DNA of 15,659 bases. Source: Treponema sp. (GTDB lineage Bacteria > Spirochaetota > Spirochaetia > Treponematales > Breznakiellaceae). How positions within the stretch are numbered: position 1 is the stretch's first letter; every line of letters begins with the position of its first letter. The notes beneath the pieces are model-generated. The model was not told the DNA's origin, searched no databases, and worked only from the letters and a program-made list of their open reading frames with translations. The DNA lies in assembly GCA_031259345.1 (NCBI GenBank), contig JAIRLQ010000380.1, positions 1-15,659 on the forward strand, written 5' to 3'. Positions 7,627 through 14,381 of this stretch are shown piece by piece. The position numbers were made by a program, and so were the translations under genes.

Positions 7627-8846
7627 TGGGAATGGGGATTTTTTTGTCAAAACCCGGCCTTGTTTCCTGCGCCGGTAAAGATGCATTGGAATTGTATGAT
7701 TCTGTTACAAACGGCAGCCGGAGGGGTATTAAAAATTATTATGCCCCAAACGGGAAAAGCTATCCTTCAGGTTTGGTAGAGGATATTTCCGGACTGGACG
7801 CGGACATGCCGCCGTCTTTGCCATACCCGCCTTCCTTTTGCGGAAATACAAAAATAATGAAAATGACAGGCGCCGCCCTTAGGCAGATTCGACCTTTTAT
7901 AGAAAACGCAAAAAAACGCTACGGGAATGATCGCATTGGCGTATGCGCGGGTTCCTGCGACAATGGTTCCGAAGCTTCCGTACTTGCACACAAAAAATTA
8001 TTTAAAGAAGGCGCTTTTCCTAAAGATTTTGAGCTCCGTTTTCAAAGCGCCCCTTTTCTTGCCGAATGTGTTTCGGCTCTTGCCGGAGTTTCCGGGCCTT
8101 CCCTTGCAATTGCCGCCGCCTGCGCGTCAAGCGCGGTCGCCATAGCCAGGGGGGCGGAACTTATTAACGCGGGCTTTTGTGACGCGGTTATAGCAGGCGG
8201 CGCGGATCTTGTTTCAGATTCGATAGTTATGGGCTTTTCGTCCCTTGAATCCCTGTCGGATACTTTATGCAATCCTTTCAGCAAAAACAGGAAGGGCATC
8301 AACCTTGGGGAGGGGGCGGCTTTTTTCCTTCTTTGCCGTGAAGATACAGGTTTGGGAATTGAACTTGCGGGTTACGGCGCAAGCTCCGACGCCTTCCACA
8401 TGACCGCGCCGGAGGAAAACGGGAATGGCGCAAAAAAAGCCATGCGTGACGCCTTAAAGGCCTCTGGCCTTGGAGCGGACGAAATAGATTATATAAATCT
8501 TCACGGTACAGGCACGCCCTTAAACGACAAGGCCGAAGGCCGGGCCATAGAAGCGGTTTTTTCTTCCCATAAAAACCGGCCCCTTGTCAGTTCTACAAAG
8601 CCGGTAACAGGCCACACCCTGGGCGCCGCGGGGGCGATAGAAGCGGCTATCTGCGTGGAGCTTCTTGTGAAGAGGAAAAGCTATCCCCCGCATCTTTGGG
8701 ACGGCGTTTTTGACAGTGATATTCCCTCTCTTGCCTTTGCGGGCAAAAACGAAAGCGCCAAAAATATATACGCGTGTATGAGCAATTCTTTTGCTTTTGG
8801 AGGCTGCAATGTCAGCCTTGTTTTTAAAAGGAAAACAAGACAATGA
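7626..8846 (+). CDS. apeO: Beta-ketoacyl synthase (ApeO-like)
   Basis: A 406-residue thiolase-fold condensing enzyme of the FabF/KAS type, full length for the family. The catalytic triad is complete: C166 in AAACASSA, H293 in HGTGTP and H330 in TGHTLGAAGA. It should add malonyl-derived C2 units to the carrier-bound aryl polyene. The following DH-KR-KS order copies the apeO-P-Q-R order known in proteobacteria, where this ketosynthase pairs with a short chain-length factor (here the reverse-strand gene ending at 13692). Start ATG at 7626 shares one base with the upstream stop; a second ATG two codons on is possible. The stop overlaps the next gene as ATGA. The family is certain; the specific symbol rests on order. 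Confidence 0.9.
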   Translation: MGMGIFLSKPGLVSCAGKDALELYDSVTNGSRRGIKNYYAPNGKSYPSGLVEDISGLDADMPPSLPYPPSFCGNTKIMKMTGAALRQIRPFIENAKKRYGNDRIGVCAGSCDNGSEASVLAHKKLFKEGAFPKDFELRFQSAPFLAECVSALAGVSGPSLAIAAACASSAVAIARGAELINAGFCDAVIAGGADLVSDSIVMGFSSLESLSDTLCNPFSKNRKGINLGEGAAFFLLCREDTGLGIELAGYGASSDAFHMTAPEENGNGAKKAMRDALKASGLGADEIDYINLHGTGTPLNDKAEGRAIEAVFSSHKNRPLVSSTKPVTGHTLGAAGAIEAAICVELLVKRKSYPPHLWDGVFDSDIPSLAFAGKNESAKNIYACMSNSFAFGGCNVSLVFKRKTRQ

Positions 8847-9346
8847 TAGAAGAAGAAGAATTACAGAGCCTTGTTCCCCACCGGGGAAAAATGTTTTTAC
8901 TCAGCCGTATTACGGAATACAATGTTGATAAAAGAAGCCTTGTGGCGGAGTATGATATAAAAAAGAACTGTGTTTTTTATGAAAGCAAAATTGGGGGCAT
9001 TCCCGGCTGGGTAGGGTTTGAATTAATTGCCCAGGCAATTTCGGCATTGTCGGGAATGGACGGCCGCAAAAAAGGTGAAAAACCAAAAATGGGTTTTATT
9101 TTAAGCGTATCGGGGATGAAGATATTTATTCCCGTATTTCCGCCGGATGAAACAGTAAAGATCAAAATAATTGAAGATTACCGCATGGATATGATATATA
9201 CTTATTACGGTCAGGTTTTCCTGGGGGGAAAAACAGCCGTTGAAGCAAAGCTTACGGTTATGGACGTAGTAAATGAAAATGAATTTTTCTCTTGGGAAAG
9301 CCGTCGCGTTACCGGTAAAGGAGCAGCCAACATTGAAAGAAAATGA
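8843..9346 (+). CDS. apeP: Hotdog-fold beta-hydroxyacyl-ACP dehydratase subunit (ApeP-like)
   Basis: A 167-residue hotdog protein that starts with the FabZ/ApeP pattern LVPHRGKMFLLSRI (about 9-22). In FabZ the helix segment reads GHFPGxP...E..AQ; here it reads ESKIGGIPGWVGFELIAQ, so the catalytic histidine is absent while the glutamate (E60) and the AQ pair remain. The hotdog domain fused to the ligase at the left edge has the opposite pattern. Together they fit the known ApeI:ApeP heteromeric dehydratase, which removes water from the 3-hydroxyacyl chain to make each double bond. ATG overlaps the upstream TGA, with AAGGA nearby. Family clear, partner assignment inferred. Confidence 0.87.
   Translation: MIEEEELQSLVPHRGKMFLLSRITEYNVDKRSLVAEYDIKKNCVFYESKIGGIPGWVGFELIAQAISALSGMDGRKKGEKPKMGFILSVSGMKIFIPVFPPDETVKIKIIEDYRMDMIYTYYGQVFLGGKTAVEAKLTVMDVVNENEFFSWESRRVTGKGAANIERK
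9317..9323 (+). promoter_or_regulatory. Ribosome binding site that fixes a TTG start
   Basis: AAAGGAG inside the dehydratase 3' end stands nine bases before TTG 9333. It is among the best SD matches on the forward strand and argues for the non-ATG start of the ketoreductase. Confidence 0.65.
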
Positions 9347-10064
9347 AAAAAAGGTATTGGTAACCGGAGCAAGCCGCGGGATAGGAAAGGCCATTGCCCT
9401 CCAGGCAGCCCAGGCAGGTTATCCGGTAATTGTTCACTATAAAAAGAGCGAAACCGAAGCCCGTTCCGTGTTAAAAGAAATCGAAGCAAAGGGCGGTAAA
9501 GCCGAACTTTTGCAATTTGATGTTTCAAAGCGCGACGAGTGCCAAAAGGTTCTTGACGGCTGGACCGCCCAAAACGGCGCGCTTTGGGGCATAGTCATGA
9601 ATGCGGGAATCTGCGCCGACAATGCCTTCCCCGCTTTAAGCGATGAAAACTGGGACGGTGTAATTCACACCAACCTTGACGGGTTTTTTAATGTGTTAAA
9701 ACCCCTTATAATGCCTCTGTGCAGGAAAAAACAGGGAAGGATTATAACCCTTTCATCTGTTTCGGGTATAACGGGAAACCGCGGCCAGGTAAATTACAGC
9801 GCCAGTAAAGCCGGCATAATAGGGGCCTCCAAAGCTTTAGCGGTTGAATTGGCCAGCCGTTCAATAACGGTAAACTGTATTGCACCGGGAATTATCGAAA
9901 CCGATATGACGCTCAATGCCCCTCTTGAACATATACTTCCCTCAATACCTATGGGAAGAACCGGCAAAGCGGATGAAGTTGCCGCGTTAGCGGTATTTTT
10001 GCTTTCAGACGCCGCGTCGTATATTACGCGGCAGGTAATTTCTGTTAATGGGGGAATGGTATGA
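9333..10064 (+). CDS. apeQ: 3-oxoacyl-ACP reductase, SDR family (FabG/ApeQ-like)
   Basis: A 243-residue short-chain dehydrogenase/reductase that would reduce the 3-keto group of the growing chain using NAD(P)H. It has TGASRGIG (11-18) for cofactor binding, MNAGIC, and the triad S142 (LSSVSG), Y155 and K159 (NYSASKAG), with the 13- and 4-residue spacing of E. coli FabG, plus the APGIIETDM loop. I choose TTG 9333 as start: AAAGGAG at 9317-9323 lies nine bases upstream and the protein then begins right before the first beta strand. The longer frame from ATG 9273 would overlap the dehydratase by 74 bases and add a tail with no family likeness. It ends in an ATGA overlap. Confidence 0.92.
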   Translation: MKENEKKVLVTGASRGIGKAIALQAAQAGYPVIVHYKKSETEARSVLKEIEAKGGKAELLQFDVSKRDECQKVLDGWTAQNGALWGIVMNAGICADNAFPALSDENWDGVIHTNLDGFFNVLKPLIMPLCRKKQGRIITLSSVSGITGNRGQVNYSASKAGIIGASKALAVELASRSITVNCIAPGIIETDMTLNAPLEHILPSIPMGRTGKADEVAALAVFLLSDAASYITRQVISVNGGMV

Positions 10065-11287
10065 CAAAAAGAAGGGTAGTAATTACCGGCGGGGCCGTTG
10101 TAAGCGCCTTGGGATCCGAATGGCCCGAAATCAGGGCCCGCCTTAAATCCCTTAAAAACTGCGTGCGTTATATGAAAGACTGGGACCGCTTTAAAAGAAT
10201 GAATACCAGGCTTGCGGCTCCTATAGATTTTACCATGGGTGAATATCCCCGGAAAAAAATACGGGGGCTGGGCAGGGTAGGGCAGCTTGCCCTGGTTTCC
10301 GCCGACAAAGCCCTTAAAAGCGCCGGAATCGAAGCGGATGATCCTCTTCTTAAATCCGGTCGTGCCGGGATTTCTTACGGCTCTTCAATGGGAAGCGTGG
10401 ACTCGCTGATGGATTTTTACAGTATGCTTATGCTTAACGATATGAAGAACATGAGCGCTACCACTTATATCAAGGCCATGCCCCAAACCTGCGCGGCCAA
10501 TATCGGTGTTTTTTTTGCCCTTAGAGGCAGGGTTATTACCACAAACACAGCCTGTACTTCCGGGAGCCAGGCTGTAGGCTATGCCTATGAAACAATCAAA
10601 AACGGCGTACAGGATCTTATGATTGCAGGAGGTGCCGATGAATTAAGCCCCGCGGACGCCGGGATTTTTGATACCCTCTTTGCCACCAGTTCCAGAAATG
10701 ACGAGCCGGAAAAAACACCCCAGGCCTATGACAAAAACAGGGACGGCCTTGTAGTAGGCGAAGGGGCCGGTTCCCTTATCCTGGAAGAATACGAACATGC
10801 CTGTAAACGGGGCGCGAAGATCCTGGCGGAGGTCGTTGGCTTTGGCACCAATTCCGACGGAAACCACATTACCCAGCCCGACCGTAATAATATGAAGGGC
10901 GCCCTGGAACTTGCCATCAAAGACTCCGGCATCGACTCCGGGCAAATAGGCTATGTAAATACCCACGGCACCGCTACCGATGCGGGGGACATTGCCGAAA
11001 GCTGGGCTACTTTTGATGTTTTTAAAAGACCGGTTCCGGCAAGTACGCTTAAAAATTATACAGGCCACACCCTGGGAGCCTGCGGGGCTATCGAAGCTTG
11101 GATCTCCATACTTATGATGAAAGAAAAATGGTTCTGCCCCAATATCAACCTTGAAGAAACGGATGCCCGCTGCGCGCCCCTGGATTATATTACCGGAACC
11201 GGGAGAGAAATAGAAACGGAATATATTATGTCCAACAATTTTGCCTTTGGCGGGATTAACACTTCTTTAATAATTAAGAATTGTTAA
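10061..11287 (+). CDS. apeR: Beta-ketoacyl synthase (FabB-like, ApeR-like)
   Basis: A second complete condensing enzyme, 408 residues. Active-site residues are C165 (NTACTSGSQA), H302 (THGTATDAGD) and H336 (TGHTLGACGA). Its histidine motif HGTATDAGD differs from HGTGTP in the first ketosynthase and is closer to FabB-like enzymes, so the two are not a recent duplication. In studied APE systems a homodimeric ApeR acts early on the aryl starter or short chains, beside the ApeO:ApeC pair that makes long chains; I infer the same split here. ATG overlaps the reductase TGA. The stop codon lies inside the last 14 bases shared with the convergent accA. Confidence 0.9.
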   Translation: MTKRRVVITGGAVVSALGSEWPEIRARLKSLKNCVRYMKDWDRFKRMNTRLAAPIDFTMGEYPRKKIRGLGRVGQLALVSADKALKSAGIEADDPLLKSGRAGISYGSSMGSVDSLMDFYSMLMLNDMKNMSATTYIKAMPQTCAANIGVFFALRGRVITTNTACTSGSQAVGYAYETIKNGVQDLMIAGGADELSPADAGIFDTLFATSSRNDEPEKTPQAYDKNRDGLVVGEGAGSLILEEYEHACKRGAKILAEVVGFGTNSDGNHITQPDRNNMKGALELAIKDSGIDSGQIGYVNTHGTATDAGDIAESWATFDVFKRPVPASTLKNYTGHTLGACGAIEAWISILMMKEKWFCPNINLEETDARCAPLDYITGTGREIETEYIMSNNFAFGGINTSLIIKNC

Positions 11288-12080
11288 AAATCCCCATGGA
11301 ACGGTATTTGCGGTAGCGTTTTAGAGGCAAAGATTTTTTATCTACGGCGCAAAGCCGCTCCAGGGCTTCGCTAAGGCAGGTTTTGATATTGCCGGCTGTC
11401 TCTTTTATGTCCGTATGCGCGCCGCCTTTGCTTTCGGCAATAATCCGGTCGCAAATTCCAAACGCCTTTAAATCTTCCGCCCGGATCTTCATAACTTCTG
11501 CCGCTTCTTTTTCGCGGGAAGCGTCTTTCCATAAAATGGACGCAAAGCCCCGGGTAGAGATTACCGAATAGAGGGCGTTTTCAAGCATTGCCAATTCATC
11601 AGCCACCCCCAGGGCTAAGGCGCCGCCTGAGCCGCCTTCGCCCAAGATGACGGAAACCACCGGGGTTTCCAGTGACATAAATTCCACAAGAGAGCGGGCT
11701 ATGGCTTCCCCCTGTCCGCGTTCTTCGGCGCCTACTCCGCAGAAGGCTCCGGGGGTATCAATAAAACAAAAAACAGGGCGGGAAAATTTTTCCGCCTGTT
11801 TTGCCAGACGCCGGGCTTTCCTGTATCCTTCGGGATGGGGCATGGAAAAATTTACCGTTTTTATTTCTTCAATAGTGCGGCCTCGGACTTCCGCGATAAC
11901 GGTTACGGCTCTTCCCTCAAAAAAAGCAATACCCCCGGAAATTGCGGGATCGTCCCCATAAGAGCGGTCGCCGTGAAATTCCATAAAGTCATTAAAAAGG
12001 AGGGGCTGGTAATCCCTGAACGAAGGCCGTTTCATGCCCCGTAAAAGTTCAAGGCGTTTAACAACAGACAGGGTGCTCAT
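11274..12080 (-). CDS. accA: Acetyl-CoA carboxylase carboxyltransferase subunit alpha
   Basis: A 268-residue alpha subunit of the carboxyltransferase that moves CO2 from carboxybiotin to acetyl-CoA, giving malonyl-CoA. Recognised by YQPLLFNDFMEFHGDR, NFSMPHPEGYRKARRL, FIDTPGAFCGVGAEERGQ and GEGGSGGALALG. It is about 50 residues shorter at the N-terminus than E. coli AccA. Two places normally conserved differ: the strand usually ending in HQKGR reads AEVRGR, and the usual SPEG before ASILWKD reads STRG (about 11547-11558). ATG overlaps accD by ATGA and has AAGGAG seven bases upstream (12088-12093). No biotin carboxylase or BCCP gene is in the window. It may be a cluster-specific copy or the only chromosomal one. 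Confidence 0.93.
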   Translation of the reverse strand: MSTLSVVKRLELLRGMKRPSFRDYQPLLFNDFMEFHGDRSYGDDPAISGGIAFFEGRAVTVIAEVRGRTIEEIKTVNFSMPHPEGYRKARRLAKQAEKFSRPVFCFIDTPGAFCGVGAEERGQGEAIARSLVEFMSLETPVVSVILGEGGSGGALALGVADELAMLENALYSVISTRGFASILWKDASREKEAAEVMKIRAEDLKAFGICDRIIAESKGGAHTDIKETAGNIKTCLSEALERLCAVDKKSLPLKRYRKYRSMGIFNNS

Positions 12081-12871
12081 GCTCCCGCTCCTTTTTTGCA
12101 GCCATGCAGGCGGAGTATGGCCGCGATGTTTTCTTTTAATTTACTGCGGTGAATTATCATATCCGCAAAGCCGCATCTCAGGGCGAATTCGGAAGATTGA
12201 AAATCATCGGGCATGATTCCGCCATGACCAATGGTGTCTTTAATTACCCTTTTGCCCGCAAAGCCAATGAGCGTGCCGGGCTCGGCGATAATTATATCCC
12301 CCAGGGAAGCAAAGGATGCCGTTACGCCCCCGGTGGTGGGATCGGTTATTACAGAAATGTACAAAAGCCCGGCTTTGCTGTGCCTGCCTGCGGCGCCCGC
12401 GGTTTTTGCCATCTGCATAAGAGAAAAAATACCTTCCTGCATTCTGGCGCCTCCCGATGCGGTAAACATAACAAGCGGCAGTTTGTTTTTTTCCGCATAT
12501 TCAAAAGCTCTGGTAATTTTTTCGCCCGCGGCGCTTCCCATGCTTCCCATCATAAACCTGCTGTCCATAATTCCCAAAACCAGGGGAAAGCCCTTGAGGG
12601 TACATCTTCCGGTGATAACCGCCTCGTTTGTTTCACATTCTTTTTTAATGGCAGCAATTTTTTCTTCGTATCCCGGGAAGCCCAGGGGGTTTGCCGAAGA
12701 AAGGCTTTTGTCCAATTCCAGAAAGCTGCCGGGATCCGAACTTATCTCAAGGCGATTCTGCCAGGAAAGCCGCGAATGATAAGCGCAGGCGGGGCATACA
12801 AAAAACTGTTTTTTAAATTCCGCAAAAGGCGTTTGTGCGCCGCACTTTGGACATACAAAAGGCGCTTTCAT
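12077..12871 (-). CDS. accD: Acetyl-CoA carboxylase carboxyltransferase subunit beta
   Basis: A 264-residue beta subunit partner of AccA. An N-terminal Cys4 zinc ribbon is intact (C7, C10, C26, C29: CPKC and CPAC). The crotonase-like core shows GIMDSRFMMGSMGS, FTASGGARMQEG, DPTTGGVTASFASLGD and IGFAGKRVI. It is slightly shorter than the roughly 290-300 residues usual in other bacteria, mostly at the C-terminus. AAGGA (12878-12882) sits a few bases before ATG. It overlaps both neighbours by four bases. Its place in the PKS operon suggests local supply of malonyl-CoA for chain extension. Confidence 0.94.
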   Translation of the reverse strand: MKAPFVCPKCGAQTPFAEFKKQFFVCPACAYHSRLSWQNRLEISSDPGSFLELDKSLSSANPLGFPGYEEKIAAIKKECETNEAVITGRCTLKGFPLVLGIMDSRFMMGSMGSAAGEKITRAFEYAEKNKLPLVMFTASGGARMQEGIFSLMQMAKTAGAAGRHSKAGLLYISVITDPTTGGVTASFASLGDIIIAEPGTLIGFAGKRVIKDTIGHGGIMPDDFQSSEFALRCGFADMIIHRSKLKENIAAILRLHGCKKGAGA

Positions 12872-13695
12872 GGTGTTTCCTTTGGAGCCCCTCCGAAGCC
12901 GGAATCCGAAGCTTCCCGGGTAAAAAGAATTTCTTTTATTTTCGCGGTCAGCGCCCTGGCTGCCGCGGGAGCGGGCAGGGAACTATATGCAAGGGGGGAT
13001 ATTTCTTTTTTCATTGTGATTTTGTATATGTATTTATCCCTGTGGTTAAAAGCCGCCCAGGGATCTTTTTTCCCAAGGCCGTATTTATCGGTACCGCCAA
13101 AATGAACCGGGACTATGCCGCATTGTGAGACAAGGGAAAGCCTTGCGGCGCCTTTTTTTATTTTGATTTCCCCGTTACGGGGGGTTCTGGTTCCTTCCGG
13201 AAAAATTATGATGCAATTTCCCGCATTTAAAGACTTTATACAAGAATCCAAAAGTTCTTCGTAGTTTAGGGAATTGCGTATATAAAACCGGCTGCTTACA
13301 AGGCCTACAATATTGCGGTTAAGGCTTGAATTAACAATACAGTCCGCGTTTGGTATAAGAGAAAGAAGCATAACAATATCCAAAAGTGAAGGGTGATTGG
13401 AAACAACTATTTTTGAAGAAAGGTTCTTGTATGCCTCCTTGTCGCCGGCGTCAAGAACCACTATTCCCATGACATACATAATAAAAACAAAAAATCTCAT
13501 ATAAAGGGAAATAAAGCGTCTGCCTGTTCTGGAAAACTTATCCCTTGGGTGTATAAACATAAGCATAAAGGGAATAACCAAAGCTCCCATTAATAAAGAA
13601 GAAAATCCAAAAATAAAAAACGAAAGCCATTTGCAAAATATACGGTATCCGTAAAGAACCCTGTTTGATACAGGCGGCAGGCATGCTTCGTTCAT
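12868..13695 (-). CDS. PlsC-like 1-acyl-glycerol-3-phosphate acyltransferase family protein
   Basis: A 275-residue membrane acyltransferase. Hydrophobic stretches at about 22-48 and 68-82 are probable membrane segments. Motif I is SNHPSLLD (H101, D106) and motif III is FPEGTR (165-170), followed by a VPVHFGG strand, all as in PlsC/LPLAT proteins. It should transfer an acyl group to a lysolipid-type alcohol at the inner membrane. An LPLAT gene is a usual APE cluster member, presumed to attach the polyene to its glycerol or sugar lipid. It is not like the LpxL-type enzyme on the other operon (HxxxxD versus HxxxxE), so two distinct acylations are likely. Four-base overlaps on both sides. Confidence 0.87.
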   Translation of the reverse strand: MNEACLPPVSNRVLYGYRIFCKWLSFFIFGFSSLLMGALVIPFMLMFIHPRDKFSRTGRRFISLYMRFFVFIMYVMGIVVLDAGDKEAYKNLSSKIVVSNHPSLLDIVMLLSLIPNADCIVNSSLNRNIVGLVSSRFYIRNSLNYEELLDSCIKSLNAGNCIIIFPEGTRTPRNGEIKIKKGAARLSLVSQCGIVPVHFGGTDKYGLGKKDPWAAFNHRDKYIYKITMKKEISPLAYSSLPAPAAARALTAKIKEILFTREASDSGFGGAPKETP

Positions 13696-14381
13696 TTTTC
13701 CAAATTTCCGGGCGAATAATGGAGAACCAGGCTTTTTAAAAATGCTTCGGGGCCCTCGCGGTATCTTATTTTTTCAAGGGGAACGGAATGATTAAAAGGC
13801 TTTGAGGTTATTTCTACCGCAAATGAAAGGGGCGGCGGAAGGCAGGGGCTTCCGGAATAAATTGAAACATATTCAGAAGGGATCTTTTCGTCGGCATAAA
13901 CCAGAATTGCCTTTTCGGCGCCGTTTAAAATTCTTGCCGCCGCGGCAAGAAGGCCGTAGAAAAGGCTGCCGCCGCCGGGGTAAATGGCGGTATAATCAGA
14001 ATGCAGCCCCAGGGCAATGGACGCAAGAGCCGGCGCCGCGTTAAAAACCGAAAGCGAAAAAGCTGCGGGCAGAATACAATTGTCTTCTATCAGCATTTTA
14101 TTAATTTTATACTGCTGGTTTAATTCCCCCCGGAATGAAACAAAAAACAGAGGAACACCTTCGGCAGGCTCAAGCTCATGAATCACCTGTATGGTCATTT
14201 TTGAAAGCTGGCTGAGGCGCCGCCTTAAAAGAGGATCCGAAAAATCCAGAGCCGGGCTTTCTTTGTCCTGGGGGATTGTCTTTAAGCCCAAAGCCCATTC
14301 CCGCCAGTCACCTTCTGTTTTGATTCCCGGCGCCCAGGCGCTGAAGCTTCCTGTATAAAGGGATGAAAGGCGGGAGTTCAC
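13692..14381 (-). CDS. apeC: Short ketosynthase-like chain-length factor (ApeC-like, Ketoacyl-synt_2)
   Basis: A 229-residue protein resembling only the N-terminal half of a ketosynthase. The segment ILPAAFSLSVFNAAPALASIALG (101-125) fits the SVxNA motif of the short KS-like family; the nucleophilic cysteine and both histidines of condensing enzymes are absent. In APE synthases such a protein pairs with ApeO as the chain-length factor. A glycine-rich PGGGSLFYGLLAAAARIL stretch follows. The start is GTG at 14379-14381, fixed by AGGAGG at 14387-14392 five bases upstream, and overlaps the methyltransferase stop (GTGA). The activity should be non-catalytic partner of the ketosynthase at 7626-8846; this pairing is inferred from known clusters. 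Confidence 0.82.
   Translation of the reverse strand: MNSRLSSLYTGSFSAWAPGIKTEGDWREWALGLKTIPQDKESPALDFSDPLLRRRLSQLSKMTIQVIHELEPAEGVPLFFVSFRGELNQQYKINKMLIEDNCILPAAFSLSVFNAAPALASIALGLHSDYTAIYPGGGSLFYGLLAAAARILNGAEKAILVYADEKIPSEYVSIYSGSPCLPPPLSFAVEITSKPFNHSVPLEKIRYREGPEAFLKSLVLHYSPGNLEK

Noticed and set aside
9273..9332. ATG-initiated N-terminal extension of the ketoreductase
   Set aside because: The 20 extra residues show no family likeness and overlap the dehydratase; a strong SD and TTG at 9333 give a normal FabG length.
12149..13105. 318-codon forward open frame
   Set aside because: It is the antisense shadow of accD and the PlsC-like gene, which have full family motifs and coupled starts.
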